Assembly: GCA_964420995.1 (NCBI GenBank)
Contig: CAYQUX010000015.1
Location: forward strand, 1-64,000
Length of the DNA stretch: 64,000 nt
DNA from: Leptolinea sp964420995
GTDB lineage: Bacteria > Chloroflexota > Anaerolineae > Anaerolineales > Anaerolineaceae
Reading direction: 5' to 3'
Position 1 is the stretch's first letter. Each line of letters starts with the position of its first letter. Below are positions 32,774-41,632 of this stretch, piece by piece. The translations under genes were made by a program, and so were the position numbers. Below the pieces are notes generated by a model. It ran no database searches. It had not been told where the DNA came from and saw only the letters and a list, made by a program, of their open reading frames with translations.

Positions 32774-34210
32774 ATGAAGCCCTTTTTCACCCAGTTGGAT
32801 GAACGTGTCCGCAAGACTGGATCCCTGTTATGTGTGGGGATCGACCCGCGCCCGGGAGATCTGGCAGAGCCGACTGCCAGCGCCGCCCGGGATTACAGCC
32901 TGCGTATGATCGAAGCCACAGCCGACATCGCGGCCGCCTATAAACCCAATTCGGCGTTCTTTGAAGCCTTTGGGCCGGAAGGCTGGCAGGCGCTTAAGGA
33001 AGTGGTGGCGGCTGTTCCGGCTGATATTCCCGTAATTCTGGATAGCAAACGCGGGGATATTTCTTCGACAGCAGAAGCTTATGCCCGATCCGCGTTTGAA
33101 AACTTGAATGGCGGCGGCATTACCCTGAATCCGTACCTCGGGTATGACTCGATCCAGCCGTTCCTGAAAGATCCCAACCGCGGCGTCTTCCTGCTTTGCA
33201 AGACGAGCAACCCCGGCGCGGTCGATCTGCAGGACCTGCACCTGGCCGGTGAACATATGCCGCTGCGCCTTTTCGAGAAAGTCGCATTGCTTGCCCAGGA
33301 CTGGAACACCGGTGACAATATCGGCCTGGTGGTGGGTGCCACACAGGTGGAAGCCCTGCACTGCGTGCGCGAACTGGTCCCCAATATGTGGATCCTCGCA
33401 CCCGGTGTCGGCCCGCAGGGAGCCGACCTGGCCGCCGCGTTGAAAGAAGGACTGCGGGCGGATAAATCTGGGATGCTCATTCCGGTATCACGCGCCATCT
33501 CAAAAGCACCCGATATGCGCAAAGCCGCGCTCGAACTGCACGCTGACATTCAGCGAAAGACGGAACAATGCTGCCCGACAGCCGCTTCCGCCCGCACTAA
33601 CGGAAAACGACGTATCTCTGACGCACTGGCCGAAGGACTGCTGACGGATGGATGCATCGGTTTTGGAAAATTCACCCTGAAATCCGGGTTGATCTCGCCG
33701 ATTTACATTGATCTGCGCCAGTTGGTTTCCCATCCCGATCTGCTCGCGCTGGCTGCCGCGGCGTATATCCCCATACTGAAAGAATTGAAATTTGACCGGT
33801 TGGCTGCCCTTCCATATGCCGCTCTGCCGATTGCCACGGCCATCAGCCTGCAAACCGGCTGGCCGGTAATCTACCCGCGCAAGGAAGTCAAAGCGTATGG
33901 CACCAAAGCGGACATCGAAGGGTTTTATAAACCCGGAGAACGTGTTGTGGTCATTGACGATCTGGCAACCACCGGGGGAAGTAAATTTGAAGCAATAGAA
34001 AAATTGACATCCGCCGGTCTGGCGGTGGAGGATGTGGTCGTGCTGATTGACCGGCAATCTGGAGCCCGCGAATCTCTGGAAACCGCCGGATTCAAATTGC
34101 ATTCCGCCCTCAATCTGACCGGTCTTCTGGATCATTGGGAATCAACCGAGCGCATCGCGCTCGAACAGATCAATGCCGTCCGGGAGTTTTTGAAACAACC
34201 AGGAAAGTGA
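32774..34210 (+). CDS. pyrFE: Bifunctional orotidine-5'-phosphate decarboxylase / orotate phosphoribosyltransferase
   Basis: A 478-residue fusion performing the last two steps to UMP. The N-terminal half (about 1-265) is a type 2 PyrF: LDSKRGDISSTA carries the catalytic Asp90-Lys92-x2-Asp95 array, with VGATQVEAL and PVSRAI later. The C-terminal half (about 280-478) is PyrE: FGKFTLKSGLISPIYIDLR, IYPRKEVKAYGTK and the PRPP motif VVVIDDLATTGGSK (about 391-404). The order decarboxylase then transferase is the reverse of animal UMP synthase. GGTGGAGAG precedes the ATG. Confidence 0.95.
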   Translation: MKPFFTQLDERVRKTGSLLCVGIDPRPGDLAEPTASAARDYSLRMIEATADIAAAYKPNSAFFEAFGPEGWQALKEVVAAVPADIPVILDSKRGDISSTAEAYARSAFENLNGGGITLNPYLGYDSIQPFLKDPNRGVFLLCKTSNPGAVDLQDLHLAGEHMPLRLFEKVALLAQDWNTGDNIGLVVGATQVEALHCVRELVPNMWILAPGVGPQGADLAAALKEGLRADKSGMLIPVSRAISKAPDMRKAALELHADIQRKTEQCCPTAASARTNGKRRISDALAEGLLTDGCIGFGKFTLKSGLISPIYIDLRQLVSHPDLLALAAAAYIPILKELKFDRLAALPYAALPIATAISLQTGWPVIYPRKEVKAYGTKADIEGFYKPGERVVVIDDLATTGGSKFEAIEKLTSAGLAVEDVVVLIDRQSGARESLETAGFKLHSALNLTGLLDHWESTERIALEQINAVREFLKQPGK

Positions 34211-34214
34211 AAAA

Positions 34215-35249
34215 ATGTATAAATTGTTTCGGCCGCTGATTTATTTGCTGACACCGGAACAGGCTCACCATTCGACCATTACCATGCTACAACTGGCCGG
34301 ATGGTTTCCGCCTGCCACGGCGTTGGTTCGTGCCATGTACCGCGCAAAAACAAACGGACCCCGAGTGGAGTGTATGGGTCTGAGTTTCCCCAACCCGGTC
34401 GGTATGGCCGCCGGATATGACAAAGACGGCCTGGGCTGGCGTGGTCTGGCTGCGCTGGGATTTGGGCATATCGAAGTGGGTACTGTCACCCCCAAGGCCC
34501 AGCCAGGCAACCCCAAACCACGGGTTTTTCGGTTGGTGGACGATGAAGCCGTGATCAACCGAATGGGCTTCCCCAATAACGGGGCGGACTTCCTCGCGAA
34601 TCGCATCAAGAACGCCCGTGGAAATGGTTTTATTCTCGGGGTCAATATTGGCAAGAACAAAGTCACCCCCAATGAATCCGCATTGGATGACTACCTTTCT
34701 CTGACCCGAAAATTTCATCCACTGGCAGACTACCTGGCGATCAATGTAAGTTCACCCAACACGCCCGGTCTCCGTGAATTGCAGACCCGAAATGCGCTGC
34801 ATGATCTGCTTAAACCTCTGAAAGCCGAGGTTGCCACGGCGGATATGGCCACCGGACGAAAAGTCCCAGTAGTGGTCAAACTGGCACCCGATATGACTGA
34901 CAATGAGCTGGATGGTGCGCTGGATGTGGTCGTCAATACCGGTATGGATGGCGTGATCATCAGCAATACCACAATCAACCGGCCGGGATTAAAATCGGCA
35001 ATGGCCGCGGAAATTGGCGGTTTGAGTGGCAGACCGCTGCAGGCGATCAATACAGCGATGGTCCGCAAAGTAGCTGCCCGGTTGAATGGAAAACTGCCGG
35101 TCATCGCTAGCGGCGGAATCATCACCCCGCAGGACGCGCAGGAGAAGATCGATGCCGGTGCCGCGATGGTGCAGGTGTACACCGGTCTGATCTACACCGG
35201 CCCGGAACTTGTGCGTGATATTCTGAATTTTGGATTGAAATTTAAATGA
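34215..35249 (+). CDS. pyrD: Dihydroorotate dehydrogenase, class 2 (quinone)
   Basis: A 344-residue FMN enzyme that oxidises dihydroorotate to orotate and passes electrons to membrane quinone. The class 2 features are an N-terminal amphipathic helix pair (LFRPLIYLLTPEQAHH), PNPVGMAAGYDKDG, GTVTPKAQPGNPKPR, NRMGFPNNG, INVSSPNTPGLRELQ (catalytic Ser region near 177-187) and IASGGIITPQDAQEKIDAGA. It lies four bases after pyrFE and its stop overlaps the next start. A class 2 enzyme implies a quinone pool in the host. Confidence 0.95.
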   Translation: MYKLFRPLIYLLTPEQAHHSTITMLQLAGWFPPATALVRAMYRAKTNGPRVECMGLSFPNPVGMAAGYDKDGLGWRGLAALGFGHIEVGTVTPKAQPGNPKPRVFRLVDDEAVINRMGFPNNGADFLANRIKNARGNGFILGVNIGKNKVTPNESALDDYLSLTRKFHPLADYLAINVSSPNTPGLRELQTRNALHDLLKPLKAEVATADMATGRKVPVVVKLAPDMTDNELDGALDVVVNTGMDGVIISNTTINRPGLKSAMAAEIGGLSGRPLQAINTAMVRKVAARLNGKLPVIASGGIITPQDAQEKIDAGAAMVQVYTGLIYTGPELVRDILNFGLKFK

Positions 35250-36025
35250 CCCGGCCTTCTCGCCATCCATCCGAAACCCCCATCCTGCTGGCAACCCTGC
35301 TGGTGGTTGGTGTGGTGCTTGTACTGACCACCGGGTTAACGGTGTGCGTGGCACCCATCCTCATCGCGTTCATGGTGGTGTTCAGCTACATGGCCAATCA
35401 ACAGCACCACATGGCACTCATGCAGCAGGCCATTCATGTACCTGTCGAAGGACCGACAGGGGAGGACGCGGGTCTGGATCAAATCGGTCAACTGGTGCGT
35501 GAATGCCGGCAGGCGTTGAATTGCGAACCGGTGGAAGTATTCATCGTCCCCAGCCGGCAGTTGAATGCCTACACGTTTGGCCTGGGATCGCCCAAAACGA
35601 TTGTCTTATACAGTCCCATGCTGAAGATCATGGATGCCAGCGAATTAAAATTCGTCATCGGGCATGAAATGGGACATGTGATCTTCGGGCATACCTGGTT
35701 GAACACATTAATAGGAGGGATGGCGGGAATGCCGTCATCCATCGGCGCGGCGCTCATTTTTACATTTGCTTTCCGCTGGTGGAACCGGGCCTGCGAATAC
35801 AGCGCCGATCGGGCGGGAATGGTGGCCTGCGGTAGTGCCATCAAGGGCATCTCTGCGCTGGCACAACTTGAGGTGGGCGACATTGACAGCGCGGAAGAAT
35901 TACGCCGGGCGTTGGCCGTGATTGAACGTCAAAACGACTCACTGGAGAATTTGCTGGGAGAAACCCTCAGCGACCATCCGGTTATAGCGAAACGCATTAA
36001 GGCATTAAAAGAGTTCATTCGCTAA
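35246..36025 (+). CDS. M48-family membrane metallopeptidase
   Basis: A 259-residue protein with two N-terminal membrane helices (about 10-45) and an M48 domain: GHEMGHVIFGH has His140-Glu141-x2-His144, and the third zinc ligand Glu lies in CEYSADRAG (about 184-192). It resembles HtpX/YggG-type proteases of membrane or envelope quality control. Its ATG overlaps the pyrD stop (ATGA), so it is coupled to the pyr operon though it has no known link to pyrimidine synthesis. Confidence 0.92.
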   Translation: MTRPSRHPSETPILLATLLVVGVVLVLTTGLTVCVAPILIAFMVVFSYMANQQHHMALMQQAIHVPVEGPTGEDAGLDQIGQLVRECRQALNCEPVEVFIVPSRQLNAYTFGLGSPKTIVLYSPMLKIMDASELKFVIGHEMGHVIFGHTWLNTLIGGMAGMPSSIGAALIFTFAFRWWNRACEYSADRAGMVACGSAIKGISALAQLEVGDIDSAEELRRALAVIERQNDSLENLLGETLSDHPVIAKRIKALKEFIR

Positions 36026-36057
36026 CATAACACTGTTTGACATTATCTCATTGAAAA

Positions 36058-36098
36058 AAAGACAGTGCCTGTTTGACTAAAGGCACTGTCTTTCTCTT
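36058..36098 (+). terminator. Intrinsic terminator of the pyr operon
   Basis: Perfect 13-base stem AAAGACAGTGCCT / AGGCACTGTCTTT, ten-base loop, T-rich tail. It also lies downstream of the convergent lipoprotein gene and can act in both directions. Confidence 0.88.
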
Positions 36099-36136
36099 TT
36101 TTGTGATTGGAAAGCCATGAAAGCCGGGTTTTATAC

Positions 36137-36868
36137 CTATTCAGCCGTCGGTTCCGGGGTCAATGTGGCTGTGGCGGCGGGCGCGGTGGTCGCGGTGGCC
36201 GGTACGGTGGCGGTGGGAGACAGGGTGATCGTCGGAGTGGCGGCGGCGACTTCGATCTTCACCCAGAAATTGCCGGTCTTGTTCGTGCCGAACGTTTGAC
36301 CGCTGGGGTTCTTGATCTTCCAGTACCCCTGGTACGTACCCAGAGTGGTCGGGGCTTTCATGTTGACGGATAGTTCAATGATCTTGCCGGCTTCCACGGG
36401 GATGGGCATACGGTATTCGTTCGCGGCACCCATCTGTTCACCCTCAGAAAATACCAGTTTGTAGTCTGTTGTCCAGGTGGAGGTGCCCGAATTCATAATC
36501 CGCCAGCCCTTGGTGAAAGCCGCGCCCGGTAATATTTTGGTGCCGTCTGGAATGGTCTCGCTGACCAGGGCGGCATTGTCAGTGCCTGAAGGAACAACTA
36601 CAGGCGGCTGGGTGTTGCCCAGGGTGGGAATAACAATGGGAGCGGTGGTTTCGGTTTTTACCGGAGCCATGGTGGGAATGGGTTGAGAACCGGCAGAGGC
36701 TGTTTGGGTTAAGCCGAGCACGGCGTTGGCCATGGCAGTCTGTACGACGGCTTCAGCGGCGTCGGGCGTCTTGGTGGCTTCCCCTTTGAATCCGGGGAAA
36801 TTGCAGCCTGCCAGCACCAGACATATAGCCAGGCAGACATATATGGATACGTGTATTGATTTGTTCAT
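36137..36868 (-). CDS. Lipoprotein with NBR1-Ig-like domain
   Basis: A 243-residue exported protein. The lipobox is VLAGC near residue 22. After a linker, residues about 105-205 match the NBR1-Ig-like fold: WRIMNSGTSTWTTDYKLVF, GEQMGAANEYRMPI and APTTLGTYQGYWKIKNPSG. A Thr/Ala/Pro-rich tail ends the protein. Such domains are frequent in surface proteins of Anaerolineae-type bacteria and probably bind protein or glycan. GAAGGAAAG precedes the ATG. Confidence 0.88.
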   Translation of the reverse strand: MNKSIHVSIYVCLAICLVLAGCNFPGFKGEATKTPDAAEAVVQTAMANAVLGLTQTASAGSQPIPTMAPVKTETTAPIVIPTLGNTQPPVVVPSGTDNAALVSETIPDGTKILPGAAFTKGWRIMNSGTSTWTTDYKLVFSEGEQMGAANEYRMPIPVEAGKIIELSVNMKAPTTLGTYQGYWKIKNPSGQTFGTNKTGNFWVKIEVAAATPTITLSPTATVPATATTAPAATATLTPEPTAE

Positions 36869-36953
36869 TTTTTCTTTCCTTCAATGGCGGGCCTGATCGC
36901 AGGCACACTCTTTATGTCTTGTTTGAAACAAGCGGATAATGCAAGACTTCCAA

Positions 36954-36982
36954 TTCTACATCATGTTTTCTGTGATGTAGAA
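36954..36982. repeat. Small hairpin in the intergenic region
   Basis: Ten-base inverted repeat TTCTACATCA / TGATGTAGAA with a nine-base loop. No T-tract, so not an obvious terminator. The rest of 36869-37107 shows nothing further. Confidence 0.4.
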
Positions 36983-37107
36983 GATCGAAGAAACGTGAGT
37001 TCCTCTGCCTCTGGTAAAGACGAAACCTCAAACAAAAAAGTTCCCCGCAAAAGGCCATTTGGATCAATACATACGCATTATTTGCTGGACGCGCCGGATT
37101 CCTGAGG

Positions 37108-38322
37108 TTATTTTTTGGGTTCAATGGGTGGTTGATAGAAATCCACTGTCCAGTAGCCGCTGCCTGATTGCGGATGAATCTTATGGTCGCGCCAGCTTAC
37201 CTGGGCGTCTTTAATCTCCCCAGTTTCCCAGGGGGTGGTTTCGTAGACGGGTGTGTTTTCAGGGGTCAAATGCACCCAGGTTTGCCCTGGTTTGAAGGGG
37301 AATGGATTACCTTCCGCATCCATGAATCGGATGGGGCGCAGCCGACCGGTAGTTTTTTCATATTCATCGCTGCGTGTGGTCCAGAAAAGGTTATATTTCA
37401 ACCCGTCCCGGAAAAGCACCGCCTTGCCTTTTTCGATGTACAGCAGATCGACATCCATCAAGGCTTCAGCGTAGCGGTGGTGGGCGGCGTAGAGCACCAC
37501 CACATTCTCAAAGGTCAGGTTATCCCCGTTCAGTTTGTCGAATTGCTGGATAAAGGTCATCCCGTCGCCATTATCCTGCCAGCGGGTGTACGCGCCGGCG
37601 GCCGGGTCGTATTTCCAGACAACCTGATTTAGCACCGACATTGGGTACCAGACCTGCGTCGCCGGCAAGCCGCCTGCAGGCGGCGCGGGATCAAAGAGCA
37701 TGCCGTTCAACGCTTCAGGGCTGACTTTCAATTTGCCGCTGTAGTTTTCCGCGATCGTTTGCAACTGGGTGACTTTGATGGAATTGCCTCCTTTGACATC
37801 TTCATCCGTGCCAAAGGAGTTGGTGAACTCGTTCAATTTAGCCGCGACGGTGTGATAGGCAGAAGCCATCACCAGGAAGCCGTTATATAACTGGCGGACT
37901 CCCTCATAGGGCAGCCGGCCGGAACGGATGGGGCCGATGGACGGCCCATCTTCAGAATTTTCCGGCACGGCTTCCGGCGGGTAACTGCCGTAGAACATGG
38001 CCAGGTAGCGTGACTCGCCTTCGCCGATGAACAACTCGAACACCCAGGGGCTGTATGAAAGGCCGGATTGCGGCCGGGTTGACGGGGGGAAGGTGGAGAT
38101 GGAAACAAGCGCCGGGGGAAGCATCAGATTATCAGGGTTGGTTTCAGAAAGCCCGGTCAACGGGTTGACGCCCGGCGGAAAGGTCTCCAGGCCGATGGGT
38201 TCAGCCGCTCTATTTCCGGCTGGCAGGACAGGTGAGGACGCAGAAACCATGCTGGTTGGCCAGGGAGAAAAAATGGTCAACAAACCGGTAACGAGAATGA
38301 TTAAGCCAATAGTCTTGCGCAT
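37108..38322 (-). CDS. DUF3048 domain-containing secreted protein (YerB-like)
   Basis: A 404-residue exported protein with an N-terminal signal or anchor (LIILVTGLLTIFSPWP). The DUF3048 pattern is clear: NPLTGLSETNPDN, LPPALVSIS, RPQSGLSYSPWVFELFIGEG, IGPIRSGRLPYE and, in the C-terminal domain, KAVLFRDGLKYNLFWT and FPFKPGQTWVHLTPEN. Homologues such as YerB are lipoproteins of unknown function. AGGAC precedes the ATG. The following gene upstream encodes a paralogue. Confidence 0.9.
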   Translation of the reverse strand: MRKTIGLIILVTGLLTIFSPWPTSMVSASSPVLPAGNRAAEPIGLETFPPGVNPLTGLSETNPDNLMLPPALVSISTFPPSTRPQSGLSYSPWVFELFIGEGESRYLAMFYGSYPPEAVPENSEDGPSIGPIRSGRLPYEGVRQLYNGFLVMASAYHTVAAKLNEFTNSFGTDEDVKGGNSIKVTQLQTIAENYSGKLKVSPEALNGMLFDPAPPAGGLPATQVWYPMSVLNQVVWKYDPAAGAYTRWQDNGDGMTFIQQFDKLNGDNLTFENVVVLYAAHHRYAEALMDVDLLYIEKGKAVLFRDGLKYNLFWTTRSDEYEKTTGRLRPIRFMDAEGNPFPFKPGQTWVHLTPENTPVYETTPWETGEIKDAQVSWRDHKIHPQSGSGYWTVDFYQPPIEPKK

Positions 38323-38474
38323 GTTTTTGTCCTGAACCTGTTTTGAAATCCTGTATTCCCAATTTTACATAAGAACCGCCCGGAGAATAATCGACAATCC
38401 TGTAAGGGAATTAATATAAATATTGATATTTACAGGTACTGCGCGTAGGTGTGGTGTTTGATGATTGCGCATCC

Positions 38475-39764
38475 CTACTGGTTGGGCTGCATGTTTTCCG
38501 GGTGAACAAATCTCACCACCCAGATCCCCGAACCGGGCTGACGGTTGTGTACCAGGCGGTAATAATCCTCAGTGTATTCTGTTTCGTATACCGGGGTTTC
38601 CTGCGTGACGATCTCCACCCAGGTCTGCCCGGGTTTCAGCGGGAACGGATTTTCATTCTTATCCAGGAAGCGTATGGGACGGTACTTCCCGGATGTCTTC
38701 TCGTAATCGTCATTTTTCGATGTCCAATATCCCTCGAAAACCTGCCCGTCACGGAAGAACAGGGCTTTTTGTTTGACCACATGCATCAGGTTCAGGTCGA
38801 TCAATGTCTCGCGATAGGCAATATGATCCACGAACAGCACGGCCACATTTTCAATCTCCAGGGATTTGCCGGTAAGACTGTCGACCTGTTCGGTGTATTC
38901 TCTGCCATTTTCCATGTCCTGCCAGCGGTGATACGTGCCGTTGGCCTGGTCATAATGCCACCAGATCTGATCCACAAACGCGTAGGGCAGCCAGATGGTG
39001 TGTCCGTCTTTGCCGCCGGCTGGAATGGAAGGGTCAAACACCAGACCGACCGGGTTGGGTTCACCCACTTTCTGCAGGTAATCGCGTTTCAACTGGACCA
39101 GGTCGTCCACCCGGATGCGCGCCCCGTTGATGTCATCGGGGTGCTCGGTTTGCAGGTTGTGGTAGTGATTCAGGCTGGGAAAAACCCAGTCTGACGCGTA
39201 TGCCATGACGATGAATCCGTTCAATTGTTTGCGGATATGCTCATACGCCAGTCGTCCGGAACGCACCGGGCCGATCTCGGGATTATCCGTATCGGGCGTT
39301 TTGGGCAGGTCGCCGTAGAAAATGGTCAAAAATCGGCTGTTGCCAGCGCCAATGAAAAGTTCGTAGATCAACGGGGCGAAAGATAATCCCGCCTGTGGAC
39401 GGGCGGTCACCGGTGAATTGCTAATGGACAACAGCGCGGGGGGCAGTTTCAGACTTTCGGAATCTGCGACGGGCAGCCCATTGAGAGGATTAATGCCAGC
39501 CGGATAAGTGTCCGGACCAACCGGGTAGGCGATTACCGGTTCGGTCGCTGCCGGGGTGGACGTTACCGTCGCTGTGGGGGAGGAAGTCTGCGTGCTGGTT
39601 GGTTCAATGGCACTTGTTAACACTGCCGCGGTGATTGTGGAGGTGAGTGTGGGTGTGCTTGTTCTCGTATACTGCGGATTGTATTGCACCAGCAGGTCCG
39701 CGCCAATGGCCAGCAGCATGATCGGCAGAAGGATCTGCAGTAACTTCTTCGTCTGGGGTTTCAT
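38475..39764 (-). CDS. DUF3048 domain-containing secreted protein, second paralogue
   Basis: A 429-residue exported protein with an N-terminal hydrophobic anchor, a Thr/Ser-rich linker (about 35-75) and the same DUF3048 blocks as its neighbour: NPLNGLPVADSES, LPPALLSIS, RPQAGLSFAPLIYELFIGAG, IGPVRSGRLAYE, KALFFRDGQVFEGYW and FPLKPGQTWVEIV. The two are clearly a tandem duplication, now well diverged. A TACAAT box six bases before the ATG with no ribosome site suggests a leaderless transcript. Confidence 0.9.
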   Translation of the reverse strand: MKPQTKKLLQILLPIMLLAIGADLLVQYNPQYTRTSTPTLTSTITAAVLTSAIEPTSTQTSSPTATVTSTPAATEPVIAYPVGPDTYPAGINPLNGLPVADSESLKLPPALLSISNSPVTARPQAGLSFAPLIYELFIGAGNSRFLTIFYGDLPKTPDTDNPEIGPVRSGRLAYEHIRKQLNGFIVMAYASDWVFPSLNHYHNLQTEHPDDINGARIRVDDLVQLKRDYLQKVGEPNPVGLVFDPSIPAGGKDGHTIWLPYAFVDQIWWHYDQANGTYHRWQDMENGREYTEQVDSLTGKSLEIENVAVLFVDHIAYRETLIDLNLMHVVKQKALFFRDGQVFEGYWTSKNDDYEKTSGKYRPIRFLDKNENPFPLKPGQTWVEIVTQETPVYETEYTEDYYRLVHNRQPGSGIWVVRFVHPENMQPNQ

Positions 39765-39770
39765 GACTGC

Positions 39771-39776
39771 ATTGTA
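39771..39776 (-). promoter_or_regulatory. -10 box of the second DUF3048 gene, leaderless type
   Basis: TACAAT on the minus strand, separated from the ATG by exactly six bases, with no Shine-Dalgarno. Confidence 0.5.
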
Positions 39777-39866
39777 CCAAACAAGAAAAAATGAAAGACT
39801 ATGCTTGATGGTTTTCTGTTGGATAGTATTGATTTTCTTTCGAAAATTCCAATAATCATCATTGCT

Positions 39867-40328
39867 TTATGTTTCTATCTTTTTCACCATTGGAGTAAAT
39901 CGAATGCCGTTCACTTCCTGCTCCATATCCGTGTCAACAAATCCAAGATGATGATAGGCCTCCACCGCGTATGGCGATGAATTGACCGTGATCTCTGTGC
40001 AGCCCGCCGATTTGATATCTTCCACCACAGCCTCGAATAACTGGCGGGCAATTCCCCTGCGGTGATATTCTTTGCGGACAAATAGCAGGGTGATATGGTT
40101 GGTATTTCTGACGGCGATCACCCCGGTGAGTGTGTTGTCATCATGGCAGCCTTTCATAGTTAGCATGCCTTCTTCCATCTTTTCGCGGATCGAATCCAGG
40201 TTGACCGAAGAACGGAATTCTGCCACACCCTCCGGCGGATAGTCAGGGGATTCGAACTCGTCGAAAACCTCATATATGAGGGACAGGGCTTCAGGGAGAT
40301 CAGGTTTTTTCAGTGGACGTATTTCCAT
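39867..40328 (-). CDS. GNAT family N-acetyltransferase
   Basis: A 153-residue acetyl-CoA-dependent acyltransferase. The acetyl-CoA site is FVRKEYHRRGIARQLFEAV (Q/RxxGxG/A-type), preceded by the beta-4 strand TLLFV, and the C-terminal end has VEAYHHLGF. The substrate cannot be told. The start at 40328 (ATG GAA ATA) has a moderate GGGAA upstream. Confidence 0.88.
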   Translation of the reverse strand: MEIRPLKKPDLPEALSLIYEVFDEFESPDYPPEGVAEFRSSVNLDSIREKMEEGMLTMKGCHDDNTLTGVIAVRNTNHITLLFVRKEYHRRGIARQLFEAVVEDIKSAGCTEITVNSSPYAVEAYHHLGFVDTDMEQEVNGIRFTPMVKKIET

Positions 40329-40384
40329 AAAACATTCCCGTAAAAATATACTTTACCTGCTCATAATTCTACCGCTGATAGTCA

Positions 40385-40420
40385 CCTTCCCCCGGCTTTA
40401 TCTTTCAAGCCGGGGGAAGG
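40385..40420. repeat. Perfect hairpin at the head of the tandem repeat
   Basis: Fourteen-base stem CCTTCCCCCGGCTT / AAGCCGGGGGAAGG with an eight-base loop. It lies just upstream of the GNAT start and directly abuts the first 162-base repeat. Confidence 0.75.
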
Positions 40421-40756
40421 CCGGGTTGGGGGTTTGACATCCCGCGATCATACGCTCGCCGAGCTTGTCGAGGCGGGAGAGCATGTCACAGCAGCTGGTT
40501 TCTTTGGTTTTGCCACATGCAATAGAACGCAGCGCGGGCAGACTCAGCCACCGGAAATATCACCAGATTTGATGCTGGCAGGCCGGGTTGGGGGTTTGAC
40601 ATCCCGCGATCATACGCTCGCCGAGCTTGTCGAGGCGGGAGAGCATGTCACAGCAGCTGGTTTCTTTGGTTTTGCCACATGCAATAGAACGCAGCGCGGG
40701 CAGACTCAGCCACCGGAAATATCACCAGATTTGATGCCGGCAAGCCGGGTTGGGGG
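40419..40756. repeat. 162-bp tandem direct repeat (two copies plus stub)
   Basis: Copy 1 is 40419-40580 and copy 2 is 40581-40742; they are almost identical, differing by a couple of bases at the end. A third partial copy (GCCGGGTTGGGGG) ends at 40756, next to the stop of the SIMPL gene. Inside each copy TGACATCCCGC and GCGGG-N5-ATGTCA form an imperfect inverted repeat. An open frame crosses both copies on the plus strand because the unit is a multiple of three. Confidence 0.9.
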
Positions 40757-40757
40757 A

Positions 40758-41564
40758 TTAGTTCAAGGAATAACTTACATCAACTTCGGCCTTCACAGAG
40801 ATCATCCCCAGGCTGACAGGATCCTCACCCCCCGCACCAGCAGACGACGAAACCGGGGAAGCCGCATTCTGTACTACGTTCTGAGTCCATTGATTGGCAT
40901 TGCGGGAGGACCCGTACCACCAGCCGTTATAGTACGACCAGGAATTCTCGCTGATACTTAATACACAACCAGTCTCCGCGCCGGCCGCGCCGGCCAGTGC
41001 CCTGGCCTTTTCACCCGCCGCCCGCATGGCAAGTTCACGCGCCTGATCGCGGTACTTGCGTAATTCAGTTGTGTAGAAGTTGATGTCATTCACCTGGTTG
41101 GCACCGGCAGCCAGAGCGGCAGCCAGAACAGCTCCGGCTTTATTGACATCCCGAATGGTGACTGCCAGGTTGTTGTGGATGCGATAGCCCTTAATGAATA
41201 AGGCATCGTAATCCTCATAGATTGGCTCAATGTGGTACTGATCTGTGGCAATATCACGGGCTTCCACCCCCTGCGCCTGCACAGCCGCGATCACCCGCTG
41301 CATGGCGCGGGAATTGTCACGCTGCGCGGCTTCCACCGTTGTACTGTTGGATTGCACACCGAGTTGCAGCAGAGCGCGGTCGGGAGCTGCGTTGATCATG
41401 GCTGAACCGCTGACATGGATGGAACGCTTCGCGTCGCAGGCTTGATTGATGACCGGCGTGACAGGGGGCGTGTCGGCTGCCGCGACCAGACCTGTGGGCA
41501 GCGCAATTTCAAACAGGAACAACAACCCCAAACCGATGGTTACACATATGTATGGCTTTCTCAT
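40758..41564 (-). CDS. SIMPL (DUF541) domain secreted protein
   Basis: A 268-residue exported protein with a signal peptide (about 1-29). The SIMPL domain is visible from SIHVSGSAMINAAPDRALLQLGV through NSRAMQRVIAAVQAQGVEARDIATDQYHIEPIYE and the helix LRKYRDQARELAMRAAGEKARALA. SIMPL proteins are periplasmic or extracellular and often linked to stress, but their chemistry is unknown. AAAGGAG precedes the ATG. It is 68 bases downstream of the histidine kinase on the same strand and may belong to the same transcript. Confidence 0.9.
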   Translation of the reverse strand: MRKPYICVTIGLGLLFLFEIALPTGLVAAADTPPVTPVINQACDAKRSIHVSGSAMINAAPDRALLQLGVQSNSTTVEAAQRDNSRAMQRVIAAVQAQGVEARDIATDQYHIEPIYEDYDALFIKGYRIHNNLAVTIRDVNKAGAVLAAALAAGANQVNDINFYTTELRKYRDQARELAMRAAGEKARALAGAAGAETGCVLSISENSWSYYNGWWYGSSRNANQWTQNVVQNAASPVSSSAGAGGEDPVSLGMISVKAEVDVSYSLN

Positions 41565-41632
41565 GGGAAACTCCTTTTCACGTTTTCCCGGAGCATAGCC
41601 AGAATTCTGGTCAGTTTGGTGTCAATACAGGG

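Noticed and set aside
36954..36982. Terminator
   Set aside because: The hairpin has no T-tract on either side and lies far from the stop codons it could serve.
40434..40961. 175-codon frame across the 162-bp tandem repeats
   Set aside because: It stays open because the repeat unit is a multiple of three, then runs antisense into the SIMPL gene; no start signal is seen.
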